Assembly: GCF_046483665.1 (NCBI RefSeq)
Contig: NZ_JAWOCR010000016.1
Location: forward strand, 1 to 64,000
From: Thiohalophilus sp046483665
Lineage (GTDB): Bacteria; Pseudomonadota; Gammaproteobacteria; UBA6429; Thiohalophilaceae
Length of the DNA: 64,000 bases
Direction: 5' to 3'
The stretch's first letter is position 1. Every line of letters begins with the position of its first letter. Both the position numbers and the translations under genes were made by a program. Positions 42,739-51,823 of the stretch are shown in pieces. The notes beneath the pieces were generated by a model, which did not search any database, was not told where the DNA came from, and worked only from the letters and a program-made list of their open reading frames with translations.

Positions 42739-43320
42739 ATGAAAGATATCTCAATTGACAAGCTCCGTGAGGACATTGTCTTCAATGCAACTTTGCGCGG
42801 ACAACCGCTGACCTTCCATTCCACCTGGGGCACCTTCTCGCCCCGCGAGGTGGACGAAGGCTCGCAGCTATTGCTGGATTACATCGAGATCAAGTCGAAT
42901 GATCAGTGTCTGGATCTGGGTTGCGGCTACGGTCCCATTGGCCTGACCCTGGCCAGACTGGCGCCCGAAGGACATGCAACGCTGGTTGACAGGGATTACA
43001 TGGCGATCGAGTACGCTCAGAAGAATATTGCGATCAACAAGATCGCCAATGCCGAGGCATTATTGAGTAACGGTTTCGACCGGATTCGCGATCGCCGGTT
43101 TGATGTAATCGCTTCCAATCTGCCCGCCAAGGTGGGCAACGAAATGCTGACCCTTTTTATGCACGATGCCCGGCAGCAGATGAATCCGGGCGGCCGGTTT
43201 TATGTGGTGACCATCACCGGATTGCGCAAATATATCGAGCGCAACTTCAAGGAGATATTCGGCAACTACAAGAAACTGAAACAGGGCAAGCACTATACCG
43301 TCGCGATGGCCAAAAAATAA
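42739..43320 (+). CDS. Class I SAM-dependent methyltransferase (RsmC-like)
   Basis: A 193-residue Rossmann methyltransferase. Motif I is CLDLGCGYGPIGLTLARLAP, motif II has TLVDRDYMAIEYAQKNI, and the catalytic-loop region reads VIASNLPAKVGNE, close to the NPPx motif of RsmC/RsmJ-type guanine-N2 methyltransferases but with Leu-Pro-Ala. The C-terminal KKLKQGKHYTVAMAKK is typical of small RsmC-like proteins. The target is unproven. The ATG at 42739 is preferred; a GTG at 42652 would add 29 residues. The SulP gene follows by 7 bp. Confidence 0.8.
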   Translation: MKDISIDKLREDIVFNATLRGQPLTFHSTWGTFSPREVDEGSQLLLDYIEIKSNDQCLDLGCGYGPIGLTLARLAPEGHATLVDRDYMAIEYAQKNIAINKIANAEALLSNGFDRIRDRRFDVIASNLPAKVGNEMLTLFMHDARQQMNPGGRFYVVTITGLRKYIERNFKEIFGNYKKLKQGKHYTVAMAKK

Positions 43321-43327
43321 GGATCTC

Positions 43328-45112
43328 ATGAGCAAATTGATCGACAAGTTTTTCCCGTTTCTGCTCTGGTGGCCCATGGTGGGTCGGCATACGCTCAAGG
43401 CCGATCTCCTGGCCGGTCTGACCGGAGCAGTAATCGTATTGCCACAGGGTATTGCTTTTGCCACCATCGCCGGTCTGCCACCGCAATACGGCCTGTATAC
43501 GGCCATGGTTACGCCGATCATCGCCGCGCTGTTCGGCTCTTCGCGGCACCTGGTATCAGGCCCCACCACAGCCATCTCCATTGTCGTGTTCAGCACCCTG
43601 AGCGGTCATGCTGAACCGGGCACGAGCGAATTCGTCCAGCTGGCCCTGACCCTGACCTTTCTGGCCGGAGTCTATCAATTTGCCTTTGGCCTGGCCCGTC
43701 TTGGGACGCTGGTCAACTTCGTCTCGCATACGGTGGTTATCGGCTTTACCGCCGGCGCCGCTATTTTGATCGCCACCAGCCAGATGCAACATGTGCTGGG
43801 AATCCCTGTCCCCACCGGCGAATCCTTTGCACATGTCTGGATGAATCTGTTCAGCCATCTCGAACAGCTGGACCCGCGTGTTCTGGGTGTGGCGATGTTT
43901 ACCCTGATCGTCGCCGTGTTATTCAAGCGTTTTTTACCCGCCTGGCCCAATCTGCTACTGGGGATGGTCGCCGGCAGCCTGCTGGCATTCGGTCTGGGCG
44001 GTGAAGGCGCCGGACTGGCCATGATTGGAGAAATTCCCGGTCACTTGCCGCCGCTGTCGGCGCCGGACTTTTCGTTGACGACGATTCGCGAACTGGCCCC
44101 GCAGGCTTTTGCAGTAGCCCTGCTCGGCCTGATTGAGGCAGTCTCCATCTCCCGGGCTATTGCCGCCAAATCCCATCAGCAAATCGACGGCAACCAGGAA
44201 TTCATCGGCCAGGGGCTGTCCAACATGGTTGGCAGCTTCTTCTCCAGCTACGCCGGTTCCGGGTCGTTTACCCGTTCCGGTATCAACTATGCCGCAGGGG
44301 CAAAAACACCTATGTCGGCGATCTTCGCCGCGATTGGTTTGATGATCATAGTGCTACTTGTTGCCCCATTAATGGCATATCTGCCAATCGCCGCTATGGG
44401 CGGAATCATTTTGCTGGTGGCTTACAATCTGATCGATTTTCATCATATCAAAAAGATCCTGCAGGTCAGTCGTTCCGAGACCGCCATTCTCCTCGTGACT
44501 TTTTTTGCCACACTGCTCCTGCATCTTGAGTTTGCCATTTATCTGGGTGTGCTACTGTCGCTGATCATCTTTTTGAGCCGCACTTCAACCCCGGAGGTGG
44601 TCACACTGGCCCCGGATCCGGCTACACCCAAACACAACCTGATCAACGTCAAGACAAAGCCGCTGGCCCAGTGTCCGCAGCTGAAGATCATTCGCATTGA
44701 TATGTCGGTCTACTTTGGCTCGCTGACCAGCATTCAACGCCTGTTAAACAAGATATCCGATGAAGAAGGGATTAATCATATTCTCATAATCTCAACCGGT
44801 ATCAATTTTATCGACATGGCTGGCGCCGAAATGCTGGTGCAGGAAGCGCAGCGCCTCAAACAACGCGGCGGCGGGTTGTACTTTACGGGTAATAAAAGCC
44901 GGGTCTGTGAGTTTCTGCGCAAGGGACACTTTTTACAGGAAATCGGTGAGGATCATTTCTTTGCTACCAAGCAGGAGGCCATCAGTCATATTTTTGGCAA
45001 GCTGAACCATACTCTCTGCGCACGTTGCGATAAACATATTTTCAAAGAGTGTGCAGCCGTGCCCCCGGAGGAACCGGTCACCTCGCTGCATCCTGAACCG
45101 AAAGATGGGTGA
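43328..45112 (+). CDS. SulP-family anion transporter with STAS domain
   Basis: A 594-residue transporter with 10-14 membrane helices, starting KADLLAGLTGAVIVLPQGIA, the SulP signature region. Other family segments are ATIAGLPPQYGLYTAMVTP and SYAGSGSFTRSGINYAAGA. A STAS domain follows (about residues 440-560). The last 45 residues form a Cys-bearing tail, LCARCDKHIFKECAAVPPEE, beyond STAS. Substrate may be sulfate, bicarbonate or another anion. AAGGA upstream supports the start. Confidence 0.92.
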   Translation: MSKLIDKFFPFLLWWPMVGRHTLKADLLAGLTGAVIVLPQGIAFATIAGLPPQYGLYTAMVTPIIAALFGSSRHLVSGPTTAISIVVFSTLSGHAEPGTSEFVQLALTLTFLAGVYQFAFGLARLGTLVNFVSHTVVIGFTAGAAILIATSQMQHVLGIPVPTGESFAHVWMNLFSHLEQLDPRVLGVAMFTLIVAVLFKRFLPAWPNLLLGMVAGSLLAFGLGGEGAGLAMIGEIPGHLPPLSAPDFSLTTIRELAPQAFAVALLGLIEAVSISRAIAAKSHQQIDGNQEFIGQGLSNMVGSFFSSYAGSGSFTRSGINYAAGAKTPMSAIFAAIGLMIIVLLVAPLMAYLPIAAMGGIILLVAYNLIDFHHIKKILQVSRSETAILLVTFFATLLLHLEFAIYLGVLLSLIIFLSRTSTPEVVTLAPDPATPKHNLINVKTKPLAQCPQLKIIRIDMSVYFGSLTSIQRLLNKISDEEGINHILIISTGINFIDMAGAEMLVQEAQRLKQRGGGLYFTGNKSRVCEFLRKGHFLQEIGEDHFFATKQEAISHIFGKLNHTLCARCDKHIFKECAAVPPEEPVTSLHPEPKDG

Positions 45113-45774
45113 GTCCCTGCCTGTCAATTTTGAAAGAATATTTGCAGGAAGACAGTCTGAAACCCGAACAGGTTTGGAAGTCAATTTGCCGAAACACCGC
45201 CATATCCTGTTGTCGATGCCCGGCACAACCTGAATTTCTATCTGTGCACACTGTCAGGTCGGGACGTGTTTAATTAACCGTCGGCAGCCAATCATATGAA
45301 AGTAGCCCCATTAACCCGCCAGGCAAACAGCCAATCTCTGTTCCTTGCTACTATCATACACAGGCCATGCCGTTAGTCTCCGTTGCAGCAGCAAACGTGC
45401 AACAAGCGGCTATCGACGAACAGGATTCGCAAGACCCGCTTCATCGGCGCCACGACGCCAGGCTGGCATCGAGAACCCTGTACCAGGAGCCTCATGACCG
45501 GTTAACTGACAAGGGCCCCGACACCGACAACTATGTGAAGCGCATCTTTTCGGTCCAATAACCAGACCGTCATCAATCAAGCAGACGACTTGCCGGAGAA
45601 ATTGCCGAGGCTGTTCGCCAACGTGACCCGCGACGACCACTCCTGGCAGGTCGGATTACGCTGGAAAACTCTCTGAGGAGTTCTCAATGGGGCACGTTTG
45701 TCAGTCAAACCGGGTAATTCTGGCCGGTCTCGGGTTACAATACGCAGCGCAATTCTGAACAACTGGTGACCAGC
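45113..45774. other. Non-coding gap between SulP and purE
   Basis: I see no supportable gene, tRNA or strong repeat here. Short frames on both strands have no ribosome-binding site. Confidence 0.45.
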
Positions 45775-46266
45775 ATGAAAAAACCCGTCGTCGGCGTCGT
45801 CATGGGCAGCAACAGTGACTGGAAAGTCATGAGTCAGGCCGTCGAAATCCTCAAGGAGTTCGGCGTCCCGCACGAGGCCAGGGTAGTCTCGGCACATCGC
45901 ACGCCGGACCTTTTATATGATTACGCCGAACAGGCCGCCGAACGGGGCCTGCAGTGCATCATCGCCGGCGCCGGCGGTGCCGCCCACCTGCCCGGCATGC
46001 TGGCGGCCAAGACCATCGTGCCGGTGCTGGGCGTGCCGGTCACCTCGCGGGCCCTGAAGGGACTTGACTCGTTGCTGTCCATCGTACAGATGCCCAAAGG
46101 CATTCCGGTGGCCACCTTCGCCATCGGCGAGGCCGGGGCGGCCAACGCCGGACTGTTTGCGGTCTCCATGCTGGCCCGCCAGGAGGACAGGTACGCCCGC
46201 AAGCTGGAAACCTTCCGCAAGAAGCAGCGCACCAAAGTGCGCGCCATGAAACTGCCGAAGGTCTGA
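45775..46266 (+). CDS. purE: 5-(carboxyamino)imidazole ribonucleotide mutase
   Basis: A 163-residue class I PurE that converts N5-CAIR to CAIR in purine synthesis. Substrate-binding motifs are GVVMGSNSDWKVM, ARVVSAHRTPDLLYDYAEQA and IAGAGGAAHLPGMLAAKT. The active-site His lies in SAHRTP. purK follows after one base, so the two-step bicarbonate route is complete here. Confidence 0.97.
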   Translation: MKKPVVGVVMGSNSDWKVMSQAVEILKEFGVPHEARVVSAHRTPDLLYDYAEQAAERGLQCIIAGAGGAAHLPGMLAAKTIVPVLGVPVTSRALKGLDSLLSIVQMPKGIPVATFAIGEAGAANAGLFAVSMLARQEDRYARKLETFRKKQRTKVRAMKLPKV

Positions 46267-46267
46267 G

Positions 46268-47413
46268 ATGCTGTTACCCGGTTCGACTCTCGGCATGCTT
46301 GGCGGCGGTCAATTGGGCCGCATGTTCACCATCGCCGCGCGCAACATGGGTTACGAGGTAGTCGTGCTGGACCCCGATCCCGACAGCCCGGCCGGCATGC
46401 TGGCCAGCGATCACCTCTGTGCCGATTATCTCGATATCCCCGCCCTCCAGTACCTGGGCGAGACCTGTGACGCGGTCACGACGGAATTCGAAAATGTGCC
46501 CGCCGAAAGTCTGGAATATCTGGCCCGGCACTGCGAAGTGCGTCCCGGCGCCCACGCCGTAACCCTGACCCAGGATCGGATTAGTGAAAAGACCTTTTTA
46601 CACGACAACGGTTTTGCTACTGCGCCCTTTGCGGTGATCCGGGATCCCGCGGATCTCGATGCGGCAGCCCGGCAGGTGACCACTCCGGCGATCCTGAAAA
46701 TTGCCCGCTTCGGTTACGACGGCAAGGGACAGTATCCGATCGCCTCCAGCGAGGAACTGGCCGACGCCTGGCAGGAACTGGGAAACAACCCCTGCGTGCT
46801 GGAACAGCGGGTTACCCTCGACATGGAAATCTCGGTGCTCGTGGCGCGCGGAAGCAATGGCGAGAGCCGTTGCTATCCAGTGGCCGAAAATATTCACCGC
46901 CATGGCATCCTCGACGTGAGTGTGGTGCCGGCACGTATCGACACCGTTCTGGAACAACAGGTGCTCCGGTCGGCCACCGGCATCGCCGCTGCCCTGGATT
47001 ACGTTGGCGTACTGGCCGTGGAGTTCTTTGTCTCACACGGCGATCTGCTGGTCAATGAAATCGCACCGCGCCCGCACAACAGCGGCCACTATACTCTGGA
47101 TGCGACACTCACTTCCCAGTTCGAACAGCAAGTCCGCGCGGTATGCGGCCTGCCACCGGGCGATCCCCGACTGCTCTGTCCGGTGGTAATGATCAACCTG
47201 CTCGGTGATCTGTGGCAGGGTCAGACCCCGCCCGACTGGGGCAAGCTGTTTGCCCGACCCAACGCCAAACTGCATCTGTACGGCAAGCGTGAAGCACGCG
47301 CCGGACGCAAGATGGGACACTACAACGTACTGGCCCCTACTCTGGATGAAGCACTGCATACCGCGCAGGAAATCCAGCAACAACTTGCTGATACCGAAAG
47401 CCGCGATACGTAA
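46268..47413 (+). CDS. purK: 5-(carboxyamino)imidazole ribonucleotide synthase
   Basis: A 381-residue ATP-grasp enzyme making N5-CAIR from AIR, bicarbonate and ATP. The N-terminus GMLGGGQLGRMFTIAARNMG and the ATP-grasp segments ILKIARFGYDGKGQYPI and VNEIAPRPHNSGHYTLDA are family hallmarks. Its length is slightly above that of E. coli PurK (355). It is translated with purE. Confidence 0.96.
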   Translation: MLLPGSTLGMLGGGQLGRMFTIAARNMGYEVVVLDPDPDSPAGMLASDHLCADYLDIPALQYLGETCDAVTTEFENVPAESLEYLARHCEVRPGAHAVTLTQDRISEKTFLHDNGFATAPFAVIRDPADLDAAARQVTTPAILKIARFGYDGKGQYPIASSEELADAWQELGNNPCVLEQRVTLDMEISVLVARGSNGESRCYPVAENIHRHGILDVSVVPARIDTVLEQQVLRSATGIAAALDYVGVLAVEFFVSHGDLLVNEIAPRPHNSGHYTLDATLTSQFEQQVRAVCGLPPGDPRLLCPVVMINLLGDLWQGQTPPDWGKLFARPNAKLHLYGKREARAGRKMGHYNVLAPTLDEALHTAQEIQQQLADTESRDT

Positions 47414-47542
47414 GGCGGCGCAGGTTTCCTCCTGTGTCCACGTCCCGGACACCGATAAGATTATCGCGCTGCCCCCTGCCTTGCTCTATACTGACCGCGA
47501 CGCAACCGAAATCCCCGACAACCCCTGTGGAACAAAATCCTG

Positions 47543-47869
47543 ATGAGGCACCGCAATTCAGCACACCCCAAAAAATACGTCGGCATTTATAACGATATAA
47601 ATGGCGGCATGACCGATACCGGCAAGATTATTCGTGATGCCTGGGTATTTGATCTGATCCCCGAGTCTGAAACCTGCGAAGGCTGGCTGTTGCAAGGCAT
47701 TGATGATTTGTGGGGCAAGGTGAATATGGAATGGGAAAAATACGGTTTCCAGGTGTCCAGACTCCCGGATGACTTGCGGGAAAAGTTCATGCGTATTCAG
47801 AACGAGGCTATCCAGCGAGCGCGTGAGGCAGACTGGGATCCAGACAAGGATTTGCAAGACGAACGATGA
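47543..47869 (+). CDS. Conserved hypothetical protein
   Basis: A 108-residue soluble protein. The central part (DTGKIIRDAWVFDLIPES, then ETCEGWLLQGIDDLWGKV) and WEKYGFQVSRLPDDLRE look like a compact helical domain conserved in sulfur-oxidising gammaproteobacteria, but I cannot name the family. It may start at the second Met (47609), giving 86 residues; neither start has a strong ribosome-binding site. No partner is evident. Confidence 0.6.
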   Translation: MRHRNSAHPKKYVGIYNDINGGMTDTGKIIRDAWVFDLIPESETCEGWLLQGIDDLWGKVNMEWEKYGFQVSRLPDDLREKFMRIQNEAIQRAREADWDPDKDLQDER

Positions 47870-48328
47870 GTTTCGATCGGGAGTAATCCGGCCCGCGCAA
47901 AAGCTATCCTGTATCGTCAACTGGCCAGTCGTGCCGGTATTGGAATATTGCAACCCTGAACTGCCTGCCCGTTACTATGACGAGGCGCAGACTGCATCCG
48001 AACGCCCGGACAGGACCGGCGCGTTGTCTCCCTGTCTGAAACACCTGGCTTATCGTCGACCATCTTCTGAACGCCGGGCCGCCGGTAGTCCGGGCCGATT
48101 TCCAGGCCGTCCACCACAACAACCTGCCTGAACCGATTCCCTGCCAGATTCGCCTCTCACACAGGCACGGGCCGCTAATTACGCTTCCCGTCCTGGGGGA
48201 ACCCCGATTGGCCCCACTTAGTCTGACGGGCGTTACGATCGGGCGGAGTTTTATTTGCCAGCCAAAATCAATCAGTTAAAATAGATTCATAATCAGAACG
48301 ATATCCAACTTCCAACCCGGACAGGCCC
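47870..48328. other. Non-coding gap before the polyprenyl-sugar cluster
   Basis: No supported gene or repeat. A promoter for the cluster should lie here, but I could not pick one with confidence. Confidence 0.4.
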
Positions 48329-49762
48329 TTGAGCGACACTTCCCAGTTACCCCTGGCAGTCGATATGGACGGCACGCTGGTGCACAGCGATACCCTGTGG
48401 GAAGCATGCCTGCGGTTGCTGGCCGTGCGCCCCTGGCTGGGGCTGTTATTGCCCCTCTGGCTGCTGGGCGGCAAGACGGCGTTCAAGCAGCGGCTCAGCG
48501 AACACGTTCGCCTGGATCCCCAAACCCTGCCCTATAATCAGCCTCTGCTGGAGTTTCTGCAGGCTGAAAAACAGCGCGGCCGGCCCCTGTGGCTGGTGAC
48601 CGCCTCCCATCAACAGACCGCCAACGCAGTGGCGGACTATATCGGGCTGTTCGATGGCGTGCTGGCCAGCGACGCCCGCTGCAATCTGTCGGGATCGCGC
48701 AAGGCCAGGCAGCTAATTGAACAATTCGGGGAACGGGGCTTTGTCTATGCAGCCAATGCGACAGTGGATCTGAAAATCTGGCGCCAGGCGGCGGCCGCCA
48801 TCGTGGTCAACGCCGGCCCGGGACTGACCCGGAGGGCCGCCTCCACCACTGCGCTGGAGCGTGTCTTCCCCCGTCCGGGCGCTGTCGACGCACTAAAAAC
48901 CCTGCTGCGGGCCATGCGTCTGCACCAGTGGAGTAAAAACGGGCTGATCTTTGTGCCCCTGGTGCTGTCTCACAGCTGGGAAGCGACGGATCTGGTGGTG
49001 CATACCCTGCTGGCGTTTGTCGCCTTCGGCTGTGCCGCCTCGGCCATCTACCTGGTTAATGATCTGATCGATCTGGAAGCCGACCGGCTGCACGATGAAA
49101 AACGTCACCGGCCCTTCGCGGCCGGGTTGTTACCCCTGACCTGGGGAATCGCCATGATTCCGGTATTGCTGGTGATAGCCTTCGCCATTGCCTCAACCGT
49201 CAACAGCAACTTTATGCTGGTGCTGGTGGTCTATCTGTTGTTAACCACTGTCTATTCGCTGTTTCTCAAACCGGTGGCGTTGCTCGATGTGCTGGCCCTG
49301 ACCAGCCTGTATACCCTGCGTATTATCGCCGGCGCTCTTGCCATTGATGTGCCGCTCTCTTACTGGTTGCTGGCCTTTTCCATGTTTATCTTCTTCAGCC
49401 TGGCACTGAGCAAACGCTTTTCCGAGCTCTACAACCTGAAACAGAAACCTGAAGGCAAGCAGACCGCACGCGGCTATCACACAGAGGATTTGCCTGTCGT
49501 CAGTCTGTTCGGCATCAGCAGTGGTTATCTGTCGGTACTGATCATGGTGCTGTATATCCACGATCTGCAGGCTGACAGTCTGTATAATCAGCCGCTCTGG
49601 CTCTGGCCGGTAGCCATCGCCGTACTCTACTGGATCAGCCGTATCTGGTTACTGGCCCACCGCGGGGTGTTGCACGAGGATCCGGTACTGTTTGCCATTC
49701 ATGATCGCACCAGTTATATCGTGGCCCTGCTGGTCGCCGTCTGCCTGTTACTGGCGCTCTAG
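48329..49762 (+). CDS. HAD-UbiA fusion, phosphoribosyl polyprenyl-phosphate synthase-like
   Basis: A 477-residue protein starting with TTG. Residues 1-190 are a HAD phosphatase domain (LAVDMDGTLVHSD with two Asp; LVTASHQQ as motif II). Residues 195-477 are a UbiA prenyltransferase with eight or nine helices and the Asp-rich motif NDLIDLEADRLHDEKRHRP, very close to that of mycobacterial Rv3806c, which attaches phosphoribose to decaprenyl phosphate. The HAD part could remove the 5-phosphate, the next step. With DprE1- and DprE2-like genes downstream it would start a polyprenyl-phosphate-arabinose pathway. Confidence 0.85.
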   Translation: MSDTSQLPLAVDMDGTLVHSDTLWEACLRLLAVRPWLGLLLPLWLLGGKTAFKQRLSEHVRLDPQTLPYNQPLLEFLQAEKQRGRPLWLVTASHQQTANAVADYIGLFDGVLASDARCNLSGSRKARQLIEQFGERGFVYAANATVDLKIWRQAAAAIVVNAGPGLTRRAASTTALERVFPRPGAVDALKTLLRAMRLHQWSKNGLIFVPLVLSHSWEATDLVVHTLLAFVAFGCAASAIYLVNDLIDLEADRLHDEKRHRPFAAGLLPLTWGIAMIPVLLVIAFAIASTVNSNFMLVLVVYLLLTTVYSLFLKPVALLDVLALTSLYTLRIIAGALAIDVPLSYWLLAFSMFIFFSLALSKRFSELYNLKQKPEGKQTARGYHTEDLPVVSLFGISSGYLSVLIMVLYIHDLQADSLYNQPLWLWPVAIAVLYWISRIWLLAHRGVLHEDPVLFAIHDRTSYIVALLVAVCLLLAL

Positions 49763-49766
49763 TCTC

Positions 49767-51089
49767 ATGACGCGGGAATATTCCTGGGGTCGCTATCCCG
49801 ATGTGGAACAACCACTTTATCCTTTGCGCTGGGAAGTCGATGCCTGGCCGCCCACAACCGGGGTTACGTCGATGCTGGCACATGGCCAGGGCCGCAGTTA
49901 CGGCGACGTTGCACTGAACCCCGATGGGGTTTTACTGATGACCGACGGACTCGATCGCTTTATCGAGTTGGATACACAAAACGGCATATTGCGTTGTGAA
50001 GCCGGGGTGACACTGGCCGACATTCTTAACCTGGTTGTTTCTCATGGCTGGTTTTTGCCGGTCACCCCAGGCACCAAATTTGTCTCCGTTGGCGGTGCCA
50101 TCGCCAACGACGTACATGGCAAAAATCACCACCGCGCCGGCACTTTTGGTTGTCACATCAATCGCCTCGGCCTGCGCCGTTCAGACGGGCAATTGCATGA
50201 ATGCAGTGCGGCTGAAAATACCAGACTGTTTGCCGCCACCGTCGGCGGGCTGGGACTGACCGGCCTGATCGTCTGGGCCGAGATCCAGCTCAAAAAGATC
50301 AAAAGCTCCGCCATCGAACAACAGGCGCTGCGTTTCGCCAGCCTGGACGAATTTTTTACCCTGAGTGATGAATCGGATCAGCACTGGGAATATACTGTTG
50401 CCTGGATCGACTGCCTGGCCCGGGGTAACCAACTCGGGCGGGGCATTTTCTATCGTGGCAATCACGCCGATACGCAGCTTGAACAACCCGGACCCGATGA
50501 TTATCGCAAAACCCGTTTCACACTGCCGGTCAGCCCGCCAGGCTTTTTACTTAACCGGGCCACGGTAAAACTGTTTAACCAGTGGTATTATCGAAAGCCG
50601 TTGAAAAGCGAAGCGCTGGTCCATTTCGATCCCTTCTTTTATCCGCTGGACAAGATCGGCCACTGGAATCGCCTGTATGGCAAGCGCGGGTTTTTCCAGT
50701 ATCAATGCGTCATTCCGCGAGACAGAGCCCGCGATGCGCTGCCGCAACTGCTGCAGGCTATTGCCGAAAGTGGTCAGGGCTCCTTTCTCAGTGTCCTGAA
50801 ACAGTTCGGCGATGTCCCTTCGCCAGGCATGCTTTCCTTTCCACGGCCCGGTGTCACACTGGCACTCGATTTTGCCAACCGGGGGCGCAAAACCCTGGAC
50901 CTGCTCGACCGGCTGGACGGAATCACGGTCGCCAGCGAAGGAGCCGTCTACCCGGCCAAGGATGCGCGCATGTCCGCCGATGCATTTCAGCATTACTATC
51001 CTCGCTGGGAAACTTTTCAACACTATATTGATCCGGCGTTCTCTTCCCGTTTCTGGCGCCGGGTCACGCAACAGGGAGTTTCCGCATGA
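49767..51089 (+). CDS. DprE1-like FAD-dependent decaprenylphosphoryl-ribose oxidase
   Basis: A 440-residue flavoprotein of the FAD_binding_4/ALO type. Matches to mycobacterial DprE1, from memory, are GQGRSYGD, PGTKFVSVGGAIANDVHGKN plus HHRAGTFG, and in the C-terminal half YPAKDARMSADAFQHYYP. The last keeps the catalytic-region Lys (Lys418 in M. tuberculosis). The residue aligned with benzothiazinone-target Cys387 is Ala (TLALDF). It would oxidise the ribose C2 hydroxyl to a ketone. It follows the UbiA gene by 4 bp and overlaps the SDR gene by 4 bp. Confidence 0.86.
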   Translation: MTREYSWGRYPDVEQPLYPLRWEVDAWPPTTGVTSMLAHGQGRSYGDVALNPDGVLLMTDGLDRFIELDTQNGILRCEAGVTLADILNLVVSHGWFLPVTPGTKFVSVGGAIANDVHGKNHHRAGTFGCHINRLGLRRSDGQLHECSAAENTRLFAATVGGLGLTGLIVWAEIQLKKIKSSAIEQQALRFASLDEFFTLSDESDQHWEYTVAWIDCLARGNQLGRGIFYRGNHADTQLEQPGPDDYRKTRFTLPVSPPGFLLNRATVKLFNQWYYRKPLKSEALVHFDPFFYPLDKIGHWNRLYGKRGFFQYQCVIPRDRARDALPQLLQAIAESGQGSFLSVLKQFGDVPSPGMLSFPRPGVTLALDFANRGRKTLDLLDRLDGITVASEGAVYPAKDARMSADAFQHYYPRWETFQHYIDPAFSSRFWRRVTQQGVSA

Positions 51090-51823
51090 AAAAGATCCTG
51101 ATTCTCGGGGCCACCTCGGCCATCGCCGAACAGACCGCCCGGCTGTATGCTGATCGGGGTGCACAGCTGATGCTGGTGGCACGCGACGAGGATAAACTCC
51201 GGCGACTGGCCGACGATCTGAGCATTCGTGGCGCCGAACAGGTCAAATGGCAGTCGTGCAATCTCAATGACACTGCCGGACATGAAAACCTGTTGAGCGA
51301 AAGCGTAAACCAACTCGGTGATCTGGACATGGTATTGATCGCCTACGGCACACTCGGCGAACAGGTCGCCGGTGAACAGGACTACCACGTCGCGCTCGCA
51401 GAGCTGCAAACCAACTGCCTGAGTGTTCTGTCGTTGCTGACCCTGCTGGCCAATTATTTCGAAAGCCAACAATCCGGTACCATCGCCGTGATTTCCTCGG
51501 TGGCCGGCGATCGCGGCCGGCAGAGCAATTATATCTATGGCACCGCCAAAGGGGCACTGAGCCTGTTTCTGCAGGGGCTGCGCAATCGCCTGCACAAAGC
51601 CGGTGTGCACGTGTTGACCATCAAACCGGGGTTTGTCGATACGCCCATGACCCGGGAATTTAAAAAAGGGCTATTGTGGGTCCAGCCACAAGCGATCGCC
51701 GCCGGTATCGTCAAAGCCGTCGACCGACGCCAGGACGTGGTCTATCTGCCGTTTTTCTGGCGCTATATTATGTTGTTCATCAAACTGATCCCGGAATTTA
51801 TCTTCAAGAGGCTGTCACTGTAG
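51086..51823 (+). CDS. DprE2-like SDR reductase
   Basis: A 245-residue short-chain dehydrogenase. The NAD(P) site is ILILGATSAIAEQTARLYA, the NxxG-equivalent segment is LIAYGTLGEQ, the catalytic Ser is in VISSVAGDRG and the YxxxK pair in YIYGTAKGALS. In the mycobacterial pathway DprE2 reduces the 2-keto intermediate to arabinose; adjacency to the DprE1-like gene with overlapping start and stop supports that role. The C-terminus ends in a hydrophobic segment (FFWRYIMLFIKLIPEFIF), possibly membrane-attached, as expected for a lipid-linked substrate. Confidence 0.83.
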   Translation: MKKILILGATSAIAEQTARLYADRGAQLMLVARDEDKLRRLADDLSIRGAEQVKWQSCNLNDTAGHENLLSESVNQLGDLDMVLIAYGTLGEQVAGEQDYHVALAELQTNCLSVLSLLTLLANYFESQQSGTIAVISSVAGDRGRQSNYIYGTAKGALSLFLQGLRNRLHKAGVHVLTIKPGFVDTPMTREFKKGLLWVQPQAIAAGIVKAVDRRQDVVYLPFFWRYIMLFIKLIPEFIFKRLSL

